Shown here: one piece after another, positions 26,441 through 39,000 of the stretch
How the letters are laid out: every line of letters starts with the position of its first letter
Numbering within the stretch: the stretch's first letter is position 1
NCBI RefSeq assembly: GCF_025399195.1
Contig: NW_026252108.1
Span: 248,001 to 312,000 of the forward strand
Direction: 5' to 3'
Length of the DNA: 64,000 nucleotides
From: Umbelopsis ramanniana AG
Taxonomy: Eukaryota; Mucoromycota; Umbelopsidomycetes; Umbelopsidales; Umbelopsidaceae
Notes under the pieces: model-generated
The model's database searches: none
What the model was told of the DNA's origin: nothing
Seen by the model: the letters and a program-made list of their open reading frames with translations, nothing else
Position numbers and translations under genes: made by a program

Positions 26441-26896
26441 TTGGTGATAAGTAACAGATGGCTATGTACACCAAAAAGAAAGAGTTCGAATATTCCAAAA
26501 ATCAAGTGTTTGCATTATTTAAACAAGTCAACGATTATTTTGAACTTTTTGAGCAATCCTGGCTTCAACGGTATGTCACCATAACAATTTCATTCTCGCC
26601 GGTATAGAGCGCATTGGAAAAAAGATTGGCTCCTTACCGTATATTGTCAGTGTATTGTTTAAGCCTGGGCAAAAAATTTTGTCATCATATTAATTAATCA
26701 AATGCCTCCGTATTAGTTCAGGGACACAACATTTTTCACTTATCATGAAGCCTTTTGCAGATTTGATCATTCTTGATGGTAGAAACGTGATGTAGACTAT
26801 GAGTTGTTGTTTAATTTTGTTTCATTATTGATGAACGCATCCGTGCCTCTTCATCTCGAAAGCCGTAGCCTGTTTTTAATTACGTTTCGGTAGATC
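26441..26896. promoter_or_regulatory. Shared intergenic region of GH72 and FKS genes
   Basis: 456 bp between divergent start codons of the glucanosyltransferase and the glucan synthase. AT-rich; no ORF of note. A natural place for common wall-stress regulatory sites, though I could not assign a specific one. Confidence 0.55.
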
Positions 26897-29800
26897 ATGG
26901 GCGACCAGGACGAAATCAGCTCTAACACCAATATACCCGCACCTAACTCAGTAACCCTTAGCAATCACTCAACCCAACATCCCTCGTAAGATATCGTGCA
27001 TCAATTCTAAACATCAGCTTATAGGATTTTACATTTATGTTGTTCATTTTGACTACACAGGTCACGCCGTTTAATCACTGATGAAGCCGATGGTATGCCG
27101 TCAAATATGATGTCTTTCCTCCTGCAAGCGAGCTAATCTTATACTTGCTTCACCTCTAAACCGTGCCTCCCACAGAAACCGCTAAGTTATCCCAAATAGG
27201 AAGTGGTAGCCCTGGCGCCAGCCGCCATCTAGAGCCATCAGTTGCACGCATTGAAGTTGATCCTACAGCGCTTCAAGGTCCATATGTGCCGTATGCACCT
27301 TCAACAGAGTCGTTATTAGCCTTGTTAGGAAATGCATCTGGCAGTCAGTCTCAATTGTTATTCAGCACCACTAAACCTTCCAAAGCAGCGACCATTCCAC
27401 CATATCAACCGATGGGATCGACACCCTATCCTGCATGGAATCTAAACGACCCACCATTGTCAGCCGACGAAATAGAGGAATCATTCGTTGACCTGACCAA
27501 TAAGTTTGGTTTCCAAAGAGACAACATGAATAATATGTATGACCATTTTATGACCATGCTGGATTCCCGCTCCTCTCGTATGACTCCTGTGCAAGCGCTA
27601 CATTCACTACATGCTGACTACATCGGTGGCCCGCACTCCAACTACACAAAATGGTATTTTGCTGTTCAAATGGATGATGTTGATAACGCTGCCACTGGTT
27701 ATCTTGGTATTGGGTTGGAAGAATCCAAGAAGCTGTGGCAAAACAAAATGGAAAGCCTTCCTAATGAAGAACGAGCTCAACAATTGATCTTGTTTTTACT
27801 GATGTGGGGCGAGGCCGCGACCGTCCGATACACATCAGAATGTATATGCTTTCTGTTCAAATTAGCAGACGACTATCGTAAAGGACATTACTCCCAAGAC
27901 ATTGTGAGCCAAGAAGGCGATTTCTTGGAAACTGTCATCACACCACTATACCGATTTGTGCGAGAACGTCTTTACGAAACTGTCGACGGAAAATTCATCA
28001 AAAGAGAGCGCGATCATCAAGATATCATTGGATACGATGACGTTAACCAGTTGTTCTGGAGGAAGGAAACAATCGAGCTCCTCAGATTGTACGATGGCAG
28101 ACTGCTTTCCAACATTCGCCCTGACCAAAGGTACACAGCCATTAAAACTATCAATTGGAAATCAGCGTTCCAGAAGACCTACAAGGAAAAGCGTTCTTGG
28201 GTTCACTCTCTAGTCAACTTTATGAGAATTTGGATCATTCACGTTACGACGTTCTGGTATTATATGTCTGCCAACGCTGATTTCCTCTATCTCAGCAAGG
28301 ACCCGCTAGTCGCCGCCAAAGAAATGCCAGTCCGTATCTCCGTGGTTGCATTAGGTGGAGCTGTTTCAACAGGATTTATGCTCATAGGTGGATTTGCTGA
28401 GTTCCTCTATTTACCATCCACTATTAGCAACATGTGGAAGCTCCTGAGAAGAATAGCCATTCTTGTCCTGATATTCTGTATTAACGTTGCACCTACCGTG
28501 TTTATTGCATATAAGCAGCGTACCGGTACAGTGTCTTTGATGTTGTCTCTCGTTCAATTAGCTCTTGGTATTGTTACCACGCTTATCTTTGCGATTATCC
28601 CATCTTCGAGTATATTTGAGCCCTTGTATGCCAATTCAAGAACAACCCTGCCTGAAAAGACGTTTGCTGCAAGCTTTGCTCCTCTTTCAAGAAGTGATAG
28701 GCTTACATCTATTGCTCTATGGATCTGCGTATTTCTCTGCAAGTTCCTCGAATCATACTTTTTCTTGACTCTCTCATTCAAGGATCCTCTTCGTTCTATG
28801 AGTAGTATGACCATCAAGAACTGCTCTGATAGGATCCTGGGAAACTGGTTGTGTTCTCGTATGCCTGAATTCACTATCTTTCTCATGTTTGTTATGGATA
28901 TGACACTCTATTTCCTGGACACTTACCTATGGTACATCATCTGGAATACCGTCTTTTCCGTATCGCAGCTATTCCACATGGGAATTTCAATATGGGTCCC
29001 TTGGCGAAACATATATTCAAGGCTTCCTAAGAATATTTATTCCAAGATCTTGTCATCCTGTACAACTGACGTTGGATATGCTCCTAAAGTCTTGTGCTCT
29101 CAGATTTGGAATGCCGTGATCATTGCCATGTATCGTGAACATCTGTTATCCATTGACCATGTTCATATGCTGGTTTACAAAACACTGGAAGCAGAGGAAA
29201 AGGATGCACAGCCTGTCCTGAAACCACCGACCTTCTTCTCCGCTTACAAGGAAAATGCCTTTCTGCCAAAAAATAGTGAAGCCCAACGCAGAATGGCGTT
29301 CTTCGCTCAAAGTTTGACAAGCACCTCAATGCCAAATCCTCCGCCGGTCACCGAGTTACCTACTTTCACAGTTTTAGTACCACATTACGGGGAAAAAATC
29401 TTGCTTTCTCTTCGCGAGATTATCCGCGAGGAAGACCAAAACACACGCGTTACGCTATTGGAGTACCTCAAACAGTTGCACAGTGTGGAATGGGAAAACT
29501 TTGTCAAGGACACCAAGATTCTTGCGGAAGAAACTGCCAATTCCGATCAAGCAGCAGACGATAACAACCCTTCTCGACGAAGTTCTGATGAAAAGGATGA
29601 TCTCCCATTCTATTGCATTGGCTTCAAGTCATCAGCTCCAGAATACACACTTCGTACAAGAATTTGGGCATCTCTTAGAGCACAGACCTTATACCGCACA
29701 GTTGCTGGGTTCATGAACTACGCAAAAGCCTTGAAAATCTTGCATCGTGTTGAAAACCCAGAAATGGCCAAACTTTTCGATGAAGACTTCGATAAGCAAG

Positions 29801-32479
29801 AGCATGAGCTAGACTTGATTGCGCAACGCAAATTTCGTTTCGTCATTGCCATGCAACGATACGCAAAGTTCAACCAAGAAGAAGCTGAGAATGCAGAATA
29901 CCTCTTGAGTGTCTACCCTGATTTACAGATTGCCTACATTGATGAAGAGCCTCCCAAAATTCCTGGTGAAGAGACTGTATACTACTCTGTATTGGTGGAT
30001 GGCCGCTGCGATATTATGGAAAATGGAAAACGTGCTCCAAAGTACCGCATTCGGCTTCCTGGAAATCCCATCTTGGGTGACGGTAAATCTGATAACCAGA
30101 ATCACGCCTTGATCTTCTATCGTGGAGAATACCTTCAACTTGTTGATGCAAACCAAGATAACTACTTGGAAGAATGCTTCAAGATTCGCAGCATCTTTGG
30201 TGAATTTGAGGAACAGAAGCCACTTCAAAATCCCTACAGTAGTACAACCGCTCAGCATCCTGTTGCCATTGTTGGTGCGCGTGAATATATCTTTTCCGAA
30301 AACATTGGCGTACTCGGCGATGTTGCTGCTGGAAAGGAACAGACATTTGGAACTTTGACTCAACGAATTATGGCTAAAGTCGGTGGCCGATTGCATTACG
30401 GTCACCCGGATTTCTTAAATGCAACCTTCATGACTACCAGAGGAGGTGTCAGCAAAGGACAAAAAGGACTTCATCTCAATGAGGATATTTACGCTGGAAT
30501 GAATGCTTTCCTTCGTGGTGGTCGCATCAAGCACACTGAGTACTTCCAATGTGGAAAAGGCAGAGACTTAGGATTTGGTTCTATCCTCAACTTCACTACA
30601 AAAATTGGCACTGGAATGGGTGAACAAATGCTCTCTCGTGAATACTACTATCTAGGCACTCGCTTACCGCTTGATCGGTTCTTGACATTCTACTACGCAC
30701 ATCCTGGCTTTCACATCAATAACATCTTGATCATGTTTGCAGTCCAGATATTCATGTTCTGTATGCTCATGGTAGGTGCCATGGTATCCTCCTTACCTCA
30801 ATGTCATCGCGATCCTGCAAGACCAAACGGGCCGTTGATTCCAATAGGCTGCTACAATTTGATGCCGGTTTATGATTGGATTACGCGCTGTATTCTGTCT
30901 ATCTTCATGGTGTTCTTTATCTCCTTCTTACCACTATTCCTGCAAGAACTGACAGAAAAAGGGTTCACCCGAAGCATAAGCAGGCTGGCTCGTCATTTTA
31001 TGTCGCTCTCGCCACTGTTTGAAGTCTTTGTCACACAAATATACTCTAATGCTGTGCTCAGCAACTTGAACTTTGGTGGTGCCAGATACATTGCGACAGG
31101 TCGTGGATTTGCAACAACAAGAATTCCATTTTCAATCCTTTACTCAAGATTTGCTGGACCAAGTATGTACTTTGGAGCCCGAACATTGGTGATGCTACTC
31201 TTTGTGACCATGACACTTTGGATGCCACATTTGATTTACTTCTGGTTCTCCGTTATTGCCTTGATTGTGTCGCCATTCGTGTTCAATCCACATCAATTTG
31301 CATTCACCGACTTCATCATCGACTACCGTGAATTCCTGCGATGGTTATCTAGAGGAAATTCCAAGCCGCATGCCAATTCCTGGATTGCTTATTGCCGTTT
31401 GTCTAGAACTCGGATCACAGGGTACAAACGAAAGAAGCTTGGAGACCCTAGTGATAGCAAGACATCAACTGACAGCCCCAGAGCGCACTTGGCTGTGATA
31501 TTCTTTTCCGAGATCTTCGCACCTTTCCTCCAAGCTGTTTTCTGCTGTATTGCATATCTGTTCGTCAAGAGTTTCGACCCAGCTGAAAGATCGCAAACCG
31601 CTACTGAGCCTGGTGCATTGCTTCGTATCATTTTAATGGCAATAGGACCTATTGTTTGCAATGCTGTTACGCTGCTGGCCATCTTCCTAGCATCTCTGGT
31701 CGTGGGTTGTCTTTCAGGATCAAGATTTACTAAGTTTGGATCGTTCATGGCTGGTCTTGCGCACTTGTTATCAGTCGTCACTTTCTGTGGCTTCTTCGAA
31801 GTGTTTTGGATGCTGGAAGATTGGCGCTTTGATCGCGTGGTCTTGGGACTGATCGCGTCGTTTTCTCTTCAACGGCTAGTATTCAAATTACTCATTGCCA
31901 TTTTCCTTTCACGAGAAATTGGCCATGACGGAACAAATCGAGGATGGTGGACAGGCAACTGGAGAGGAAGAAACGTAAGTTAAACGGACAGGCGGTTTAT
32001 GACCGGAAATACTTGCATTAACCAGAGTTTTCCTCATTTTCTATCATGCTCAGCTGGGTCGCCATGGTAAGTATCCCACTAATGAGTTCTTGAATATATA
32101 TTTCATGCACTAATGTCATGTGTCTCCAGCGTTTACACAACCTTTCCGAGAATTTATATGCAAAATTGTAGAAATGTCAATGTTCACCACCGATTTTATC
32201 ATCGGCCATATGGTTCTCTTTGTTCTCTCACCATTTACTCTGGTCCCATGTATTGACCAACTTCATTCCATGATGCTCTTTTGGTTGAGACCAAGAAAGC
32301 AAATCCGACGACCGATCATGTCTTGGAGCCAAAGAAAACAACGACGGCGCATCGCTGTTACCTACGGTCTGTTGTTCTTAGCTACCTTATTGGCCTTTAC
32401 TGCACTCCTTTCCGCCCCTCTATTGGCGAAGTGGTTAGGACCGCATCTACACATTCATCCAGTCGACGTGTGGGTTTAA
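26897..32479 (+). CDS. FKS1: 1,3-beta-D-glucan synthase catalytic subunit (GT48)
   Basis: Exons 26897-26985, 27061-27092, 27176-31974, 32054-32066 (13 nt) and 32130-32479 join to 1760 aa. A polar N-terminus precedes the FKS dom1 region, a first group of membrane spans, the large cytosolic GT48 domain (RGGRIKHTEYFQCGKGRD, GTGMGEQMLSREYYY) and a second membrane group, ending in a basic loop and a last span. It polymerises UDP-glucose into wall beta-1,3-glucan at the plasma membrane under Rho1 control. Positions equivalent to echinocandin hot spots 1 and 2 are FLTLSFKDP (residues 570-578) and DWITRCIL (1274-1281), which differ from the sensitive yeast forms. The small exon 4 codes LGRH. Confidence 0.97.
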
Positions 32480-32652
32480 AATAGTGGAAGGAGTCAAAAA
32501 TGGGGCATGTATTATCAAAAAAATCCAAGATTTGCGACTACCTCCCTTTCCGCCACCTCCTTTTTTTTCACTGCTGTATCCTCGTTGCTTTTATCATAAA
32601 AACTTTATAAGTCAAAAAAACATTTTGGTTGAACAGCTTGCATTCACTGTTA

Positions 32653-33922
32653 ATGGCAGTGGAAGAAGATCCCGACCGAAAGTATCATCCATGGTTACAG
32701 TTGCAACGGCAATGGCGGAAACAATATAGTACAAGCAAAGAGTCAGAGCTTGCTATTGAAGGAGCCTTGTCACCTGAAGTTATGTTCACAGCAGGGTCTG
32801 AAATGTCAAACTTCGTTTTTTATATTGGTCAGTCTCCATATTCTACCATATAGACTAGCGTTCATCTCTCTATGTCTCAGATCTCAACGTTTTGTATTGA
32901 TAGGAGTCAGCTCTGTGGATAATTTCTATTATGTACTAGTACCTGACGACTTCTTACCAGCAATACGACACTGCATGCATATGCTACTTGTCAGCCGCTC
33001 CAACACATTGTCGTCTTCACCCCCTCTAGCACCACGGGGTATTGGCAAGACGTACAGAAATGTACAACAGGTTATTTTCAAAAGTCGGAGCGCCTACTTT
33101 GGGACGATCTCAGAGTTACGGAAAATCAACAGTAGAGTTCGCTGGTTAATGTATCAAATCGGCAGCTGCTTCAAGCTGAGAAAAATACTGAAAGCGCGGC
33201 AAATCGTCATATTTAGCATTTCTATCAACATGTCCGATACAAAATCCATAACCGAGATAGCATGGACGATGTTCGACACAAAATATCAGCGGGTTCTGGA
33301 TCAACACTACATTACGGCCAATGCCTCAAGGGAATCAATTACAAAGGATTCGAAAGATGTTATAAGACCAAAGTCATCTGTAATGGTGAGTACGGAGCAA
33401 GCACTCAAATTATTGGAAAAGGATATTACATGGGCCGCCAACAGGGATAAAAGTGTAGCGCTTTTGGCACACGATCTTCCCAGGTGTCTCCTTGCTCTTA
33501 AGCACCACGGATGGTCACGGCTATGGACCAAACCTGACGGTAGTGTTGAGACTGATATGTTCTGCTTACGAGAAATGTACGAAGTCATGTCTCAAAAATT
33601 AGGACATCGAGCTTCTCTGGCAGAAATTTTTAAATACCTTGAGCTGTCAACATCCTCAATTGGTGACACTGGTAAGTCAAGAACACCATTTGACAGCGTT
33701 TTTTATTCGTAATTATGAATGGTTTGAGCTGGCTCCATTATATTTCTTGAAAGTATGAACTGATCAAAACTGGATCTCTGCCATTATACAGGTGTCGTTG
33801 CCCAGGACATGTTACATGCAGCAATAGAAATGAGCAAGCGTCGAATACCCGATTTTGAAGACTTTGGAGATATCCCACAGTTTGTGAAAGAAAATCTGCA
33901 AGAGTCTTCTTCACCAAATTGA
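32653..33922 (+). CDS. Unrecognised protein, gene model partly uncertain
   Basis: The simplest model (exons 32653-32827, 32904-33671, 33792-33922) closes in frame at 357 aa. I do not recognise the family. The first exon (MAVEEDPDRKYHPWLQLQRQ) and the C-terminal half (EQALKLLEKDITWAANRD ... QFVKENLQESSSPN) look like real helical protein. Between about 32935 and 33260 another frame (for example QKSERLLWDDLR) looks more protein-like than the chosen one, but contains stops at about 33135 and 33220. An extra intron at about 32930-32990 with a CTGAC branch-like site could reach it. Either extra introns or a damaged gene is possible. It is tandem with FKS, 173 bp downstream. Confidence 0.5.
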
Positions 33923-34285
33923 ACACTACAATTGGAAATCACATATTGTAAATTAACCTGTTCACAATGGTACTTTGGTACATCTGGCGGGCGATTCCAT
34001 ACGTTTCTTTCAAAAATTAACCATACCACGGAGGTGCAGCTTCTATGTTGAACCCTATCTTTTGCGTTTTCATCACCCAACTAATCGATTTACAAGCATG
34101 ATGTACAAATACTTGAGGTTACTGTAGTAGTTGGTAAACTCACCCTTCCCACTAAAATAAAACAAGGCAGGCACTTTGCGATTTTTCAAAAGAAGAAAAG
34201 TATATATTTCATTTACAAAATGATGGAGTGTAGGTTGATTAAAAACGTGAAGGAAGGAATGGTGTGTGCACTTGATGTCTGGGAA
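33923..34285. other. Convergent spacer
   Basis: Holds the 3' flanks of the unrecognised gene and of RPB10. No other feature seen. Confidence 0.5.
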
Positions 34286-34663
34286 TTAACGTCGATCAAT
34301 ACCACGGTTGCGTTCGAGAGCTAAAATTGATCCAGGTCATTAGAATCAGGCTAAAGGGGGTGAGGTTGAATGCCATTGTGAGAGTACGTACGATTGTAAT
34401 GAAGAAGCTTCTCGATCAAATCAACATGAGTCAAAACCATTCGTCGGCAGCAATAACGCTTAAGACCAAGCGCATCCAACGCTTCACTGTGTAATGAATC
34501 ACGGCATTAGAAATCACATTTTGACTTATTCGACTGCGGAATCGAATTATGAGCTCAAATGCACATACCCTTCTGTGTAGTCGGCTTGAAGAAGTGACAA
34601 ATAGTTGTCCCATTTGTTGCCAATGACTTTACCACACGAGAAGCAGCGAACTGGAATGATCAT
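34286..34663 (-). CDS. RPB10: RNA polymerases I, II and III subunit RPABC5 (Rpb10)
   Basis: Exons 34663-34569, 34486-34392 and 34320-34286 join to 74 aa. The protein starts [20 protein letters not shown] and carries the invariant zinc ligands CFSC and RYCCRR, then ILTH-like [16 protein letters not shown]. It is the small zinc subunit shared by all three nuclear RNA polymerases. The last exon adds a short basic tail (ERNRGIDRR), a few residues longer than the yeast end. It is divergent with the POM33-like gene across 178 bp. Confidence 0.97.
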
Positions 34664-34841
34664 GCTGTGTGGATTGGTGAAGGTGAACTGAGAGTCCCAA
34701 AAAAAAAAAAACCTCGTGTCGCTTGTGTGGCCAAAATAAACAGTCACGTAATAATCTCCTCCTTTGAAACGTTGAAGAATCGGGCCAACTCTCCGTTTCT
34801 TGTTTTCCTCACTTCACCACCCACACTTCTTCTTTCACGTT
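34664..34841. promoter_or_regulatory. 178 bp bidirectional promoter, RPB10 / POM33-like
   Basis: Separates two divergent start codons. It contains a 12-nt A run on the plus strand near 34699, a common nucleosome-depleting element in fungal promoters. Confidence 0.5.
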
Positions 34842-35905
34842 ATGGCAACAGCCGCTGAGAAAAAGGTGACCCCGCCTCCAGAAAATAGCTCTATTCCTAC
34901 CGCAACTGTCGAGGATGAACCTTCTCCCGCTATAGACAAGGTGAGACTTCGAGCAATAACTCAGTTTCGATTGACCCGGCTCAACTAATATGTTTCTTGC
35001 TTTTAGACTCTAAAGTGGGTATGGTTTGCCGGCCATGCAATAACTATCGTTGGTACCCTCCTCTATCTCCTCTCTGTGGTTCTCTTCCGCTCCAACAGAC
35101 TGTTCTATGTGATTGCTTATTTGGGCATCATTACGTCTTACGCCGTGATTGTTTACAGAGCGTTTGGAGTAAGTGTGCTCGCCAAGCCATGCCTATGACT
35201 TCCTTACGTGATCTAAAAGTCTTCCTCGCTATAGCTTCCTAAGGAACACAAGCCATATCTGTCTCGACTCCTCCTCGATGAAAATGCTATCTATATGTTC
35301 TTGGCAATGTACTGGATCATCACCAAACCGATCGCCAGTAAGTGGATGTTATGACGAAATAGTTCCAGGAGGTTCTTATTGACGTTTTATGCTTTGTCTT
35401 AAATATAGTTACACTCGCTCCGTATGCCATCTATTCCGCCTTCCATATTGCGGAGTATGCGCGCGTGCATCTTCTCCATCATAAGCCTGAAACTCAGCGC
35501 ATGCTCAAAGACCAGAACGAAAAGTACTACTCCAGAGCTATGCTGTTGGCGGCAGAAGTCGAAATCTATGGAGTGATGGCAAGGTTGATTTTAGGCGCTA
35601 TAACGTAAGTCTAGGTATTCTATTGACGGGAAAAGCATCCATCCCATCTAACCAAAACACACTCCGTCAGCTTTCAATCGTCTGCGTTTTCTGTCTTGCT
35701 CTTTGCCCACTTTTTAAGACTCCGCTATCATATGAGTGAACAAACCCGTAATGTATTCGCCTCTATTAGCGACCGCCTTGACAAGCTAATCTTGCCACCA
35801 CAAGCAAACAAGAAGATCCCACCAGCTGTACAAAAGGCTTACAACAAGATGAAAGTATTGTTGACCCGATATGGCGGTTCTCCAATTCGCCGAAAGACAA
35901 TGTAA
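34842..35905 (+). CDS. POM33: TMEM33/Pom33 family membrane protein (nuclear pore / ER)
   Basis: Exons 34842-34940, 35007-35168, 35235-35337, 35409-35604 and 35671-35905 join to 264 aa. A polar N-terminus is followed by about four hydrophobic segments (AITIVGTLLYLLSVVLF, LFYVIAYLGIITSYAVIVY, APYAIYSAFHIAEYAR and SAFSVLLFAHFLRLRYH), then a basic amphipathic C-terminal tail. This is the layout of the TMEM33/Krueppel-homologue-2/Pom33 family, which shapes ER tubules and aids pore insertion in the nuclear envelope. Identification rests on topology and the central F-H-I-A-E-Y motif. Confidence 0.85.
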
Positions 35906-36054
35906 ATAAAATCTGTTTCATGGAGAAGCCTTTTTTTCATTGGGCTTTACTCTACACTAAGTGATTATTATAGATTGTTATTTGTTTATTTGTGTTCTGA
36001 TTTTACAAAGATCAACAGCTATGTTTTTTTTTTTCTTTTTACAAGTCTGTTGCG

Positions 36055-39000
36055 TTAGATGCTAGAAAGGTCTTGGGCTAACCAACCTGGTATTGACGGA
36101 GCCTTGTTCATTACGCCTTTAATGGCCTTCAGCCAACGATCGCGAGCCATACTGACATCACAGAGAATGTCTATGGTTGTATCATCCTTGAATGTACATC
36201 GGAACGCCAGTGGGTCGTCGCAGTACAATTGATCATCCTCTTCATCTATAATATCCTCGCTGGTGATGAAGTCGGCTAGTCTCGATGACCTCTTGCCTGC
36301 TGTTGTTTCAGGCTTGCGAGTCGCTTTAGCGATCACTTGCCGGTCAGCCGTCACTACTTTGACGGTTGTTAAATCAATGCATTCCTGCTGACTGTCATGA
36401 ATATCCCTATGGATGTACAAGTGAGCCCCAATCAATCTGGCGTAGCGCTTACGCCAAGTCTAAGTAAGACAACAGTGGGTCAGTTTTGGTTCACCATAAC
36501 ATTAGATGATATTTGTGTATCATACCTCATCCCGCTCTGGCTTCAATACACAGATCTCACCAGATAACCAACTTGTGTTATACCATCGCTTGATGTCTAG
36601 TCCAGCCTCACACTCTTTGACAGTATTTGGGAGCTAAATGATGAAAGAATGGTTGGGTGGTAAGTTCAGCGATCATCATAACCCACTACGCATGTGCTGC
36701 CCACCCGCTAACTTTGAAAATGAGATTGAATCACTTACTCGAACGCCATCGACATGGGGAATAAAGTAGAGTTGAAGCACTAAGTTACCAACCACTACCA
36801 AGTTATCTCGCACGACATTTGCCTTTGAGCCAGCTTTGGAAATTGCACTCCAATTATTATAGCAATCAAAAGCAGCAGTATAAAGGCTGTTTCGACACAA
36901 GTGAGCAATAGATCGAAGCTGGATACGAGTTTGTCCGAAATGGCCATCATCCTTGTTGACCAGATTAAGCACTGTGTTGGATTGCTTCCGCGCTGCAGTG
37001 CTCAGTAGACGGGTCAGTTGCTTCTTAGGCTTGACATATGCATCCGACCTTGCCTGCAAGCTAAGTCGGAATTTCATGTCTGGAAACGCAGAGATGAGGC
37101 ACCCTTGGTTGATATCGATCTCATTGCCAAGTTGGGTATATTGCGATTGGTATTCGTTTTTGCCATCCGTTAAAATACACCGGAGATGAAATGGTTCCTT
37201 TGGCATGATTAAGGTTGGCTCGACGTTGAATCTACAAATACGCACAAGAAGCTTTCCTCTCAGATGAGACACTTGAGGTCGCACCGAACGTAGTGATGTT
37301 TTGCCTTCGTGGTTTTTAAGCGCAGGTGGCGATTTACTTGTAGCGGAAAGAGGGACGTCGTCGTCGTCAATGAGGTAATTGCCTTGTCTGGATGTAGATC
37401 TCTCTTGTGAACGAGGGATGACTTCACTCTTGGTCTTCTCTGGTACGAGACCAATCGGCTTACGTCGAATGGATTGTGAGATAGGTAGATTGGTCAATCC
37501 GGTGCTTTTGGAAAATGTAATGCTTCCGGTATCGATGCGTAAATCACTACCGGATGGAGACGCACCAGCGCCAGATTGAACTGTGCTTTTGGTCTCTAGC
37601 GACGCTAAGCTGGGCCGGTCAGAGTCAGTGGACGCTTTCCTGGAGTATGTGCTGGTTCTAGCTACCGATATACTTCCGAAGTAATCGCGTTCTGGCTTTT
37701 GCGGTAAGGTCTTATCTAGTAAGCTATTGCTTGACTTTGGTTGGTCATCAAAAGATCTGAATGATATAACGTCGTCATCGAAATTGAGACGAGAAGATGG
37801 AAAGCTGATATCCAATATTGACGCCGTATCAGAAATGAACTGGTCGTCATCATCGTTACCGGCCGAATGAAATTTGTTGTCCTGTTGATCAACCTTAGTC
37901 ATTGTAGATTCCAGCGTCATTACACCAGTGTCCCAATGGGTAGCTGTGTCTGAAACTGCAGGTTCAACATCGTGAACGATCGAGTTATTCGAGACCGCAC
38001 TTGAATTACTATTGCTTCTTGGTCGCAATAGGGTGGTTTCATGATCGAAACGATCAGTCTCATCTGCGATGTCTTGTGCTGGGGTAATGACAATCCTCTG
38101 AAAAGCTGCATTGAGAGCTTCTGGGTCGTTGTCGTCTAGACCCAGTAATTTGATAGGGTATGGTACCGAGTCTCTTATATTCCTTTCGGTAATTTTGGGC
38201 TGCCGGAAATCTTCATCTTCTTCTGGTAAATCTACCATAGTGTCTTCTACCGGCTCGGTGACAGATGGTTCAACTTCCTCAGCTTCCTCTTTGGTATCGT
38301 CGTCCAAGCTATCGCTATGGGTGTGAATGTCTTCAGTGACATTATCTTCCCCAATATCGACTGCATCGTCATTCTCTTCTTGATCAGCTACAGTTTCATA
38401 TTCTTCCGTAGATACATAATCTTCATTCATATCTTCCTCCTCGTTATAATACGCTTCAGGCTCCTCAGCTATAGCAGCCTCTTCGTATTCGTCTTCTTCG
38501 CCTAGATCTTCAGACATGGCGTTCGAGCTTGCTTCATAAATGTGTTGATCACCGATTTTCAAATGAACCACCTGCTCGTCATGAATAGCATCGTCTGCAT
38601 CCTGGAAGTTGCTGGTGGGACTACGCTCTTCCGCATCATCCGATTCTGCTGACTGCTGTCGGAAAACACTGGTAGAGACATAAGACTTTTCCTTAAGTGC
38701 TGAAAATTTCCGTTCAGTTCCAATGGCAGGAGATGTAGAAGGTGAAACATGTTGATCAGCCGCGACAGGAGCAACATACGGTGTGGACTTTGATCGCTCG
38801 GTAACAAATCGGCTCGTGTTGACCACCTTCTTGGTCACCAACTGTTCCACTTCAGCTCTTCTTTTAGCTTGTCGTATGCGCTCTTCTCGTTGCACCTCTT
38901 CCATAGATAAGCCCTTCTTTTTCTGCTCCAGCATACCAGGTTGAATGTAATTGCTGATATCCTTCTTGGTAACAACACGCTGGTCCGACCCAGTAGCAGA

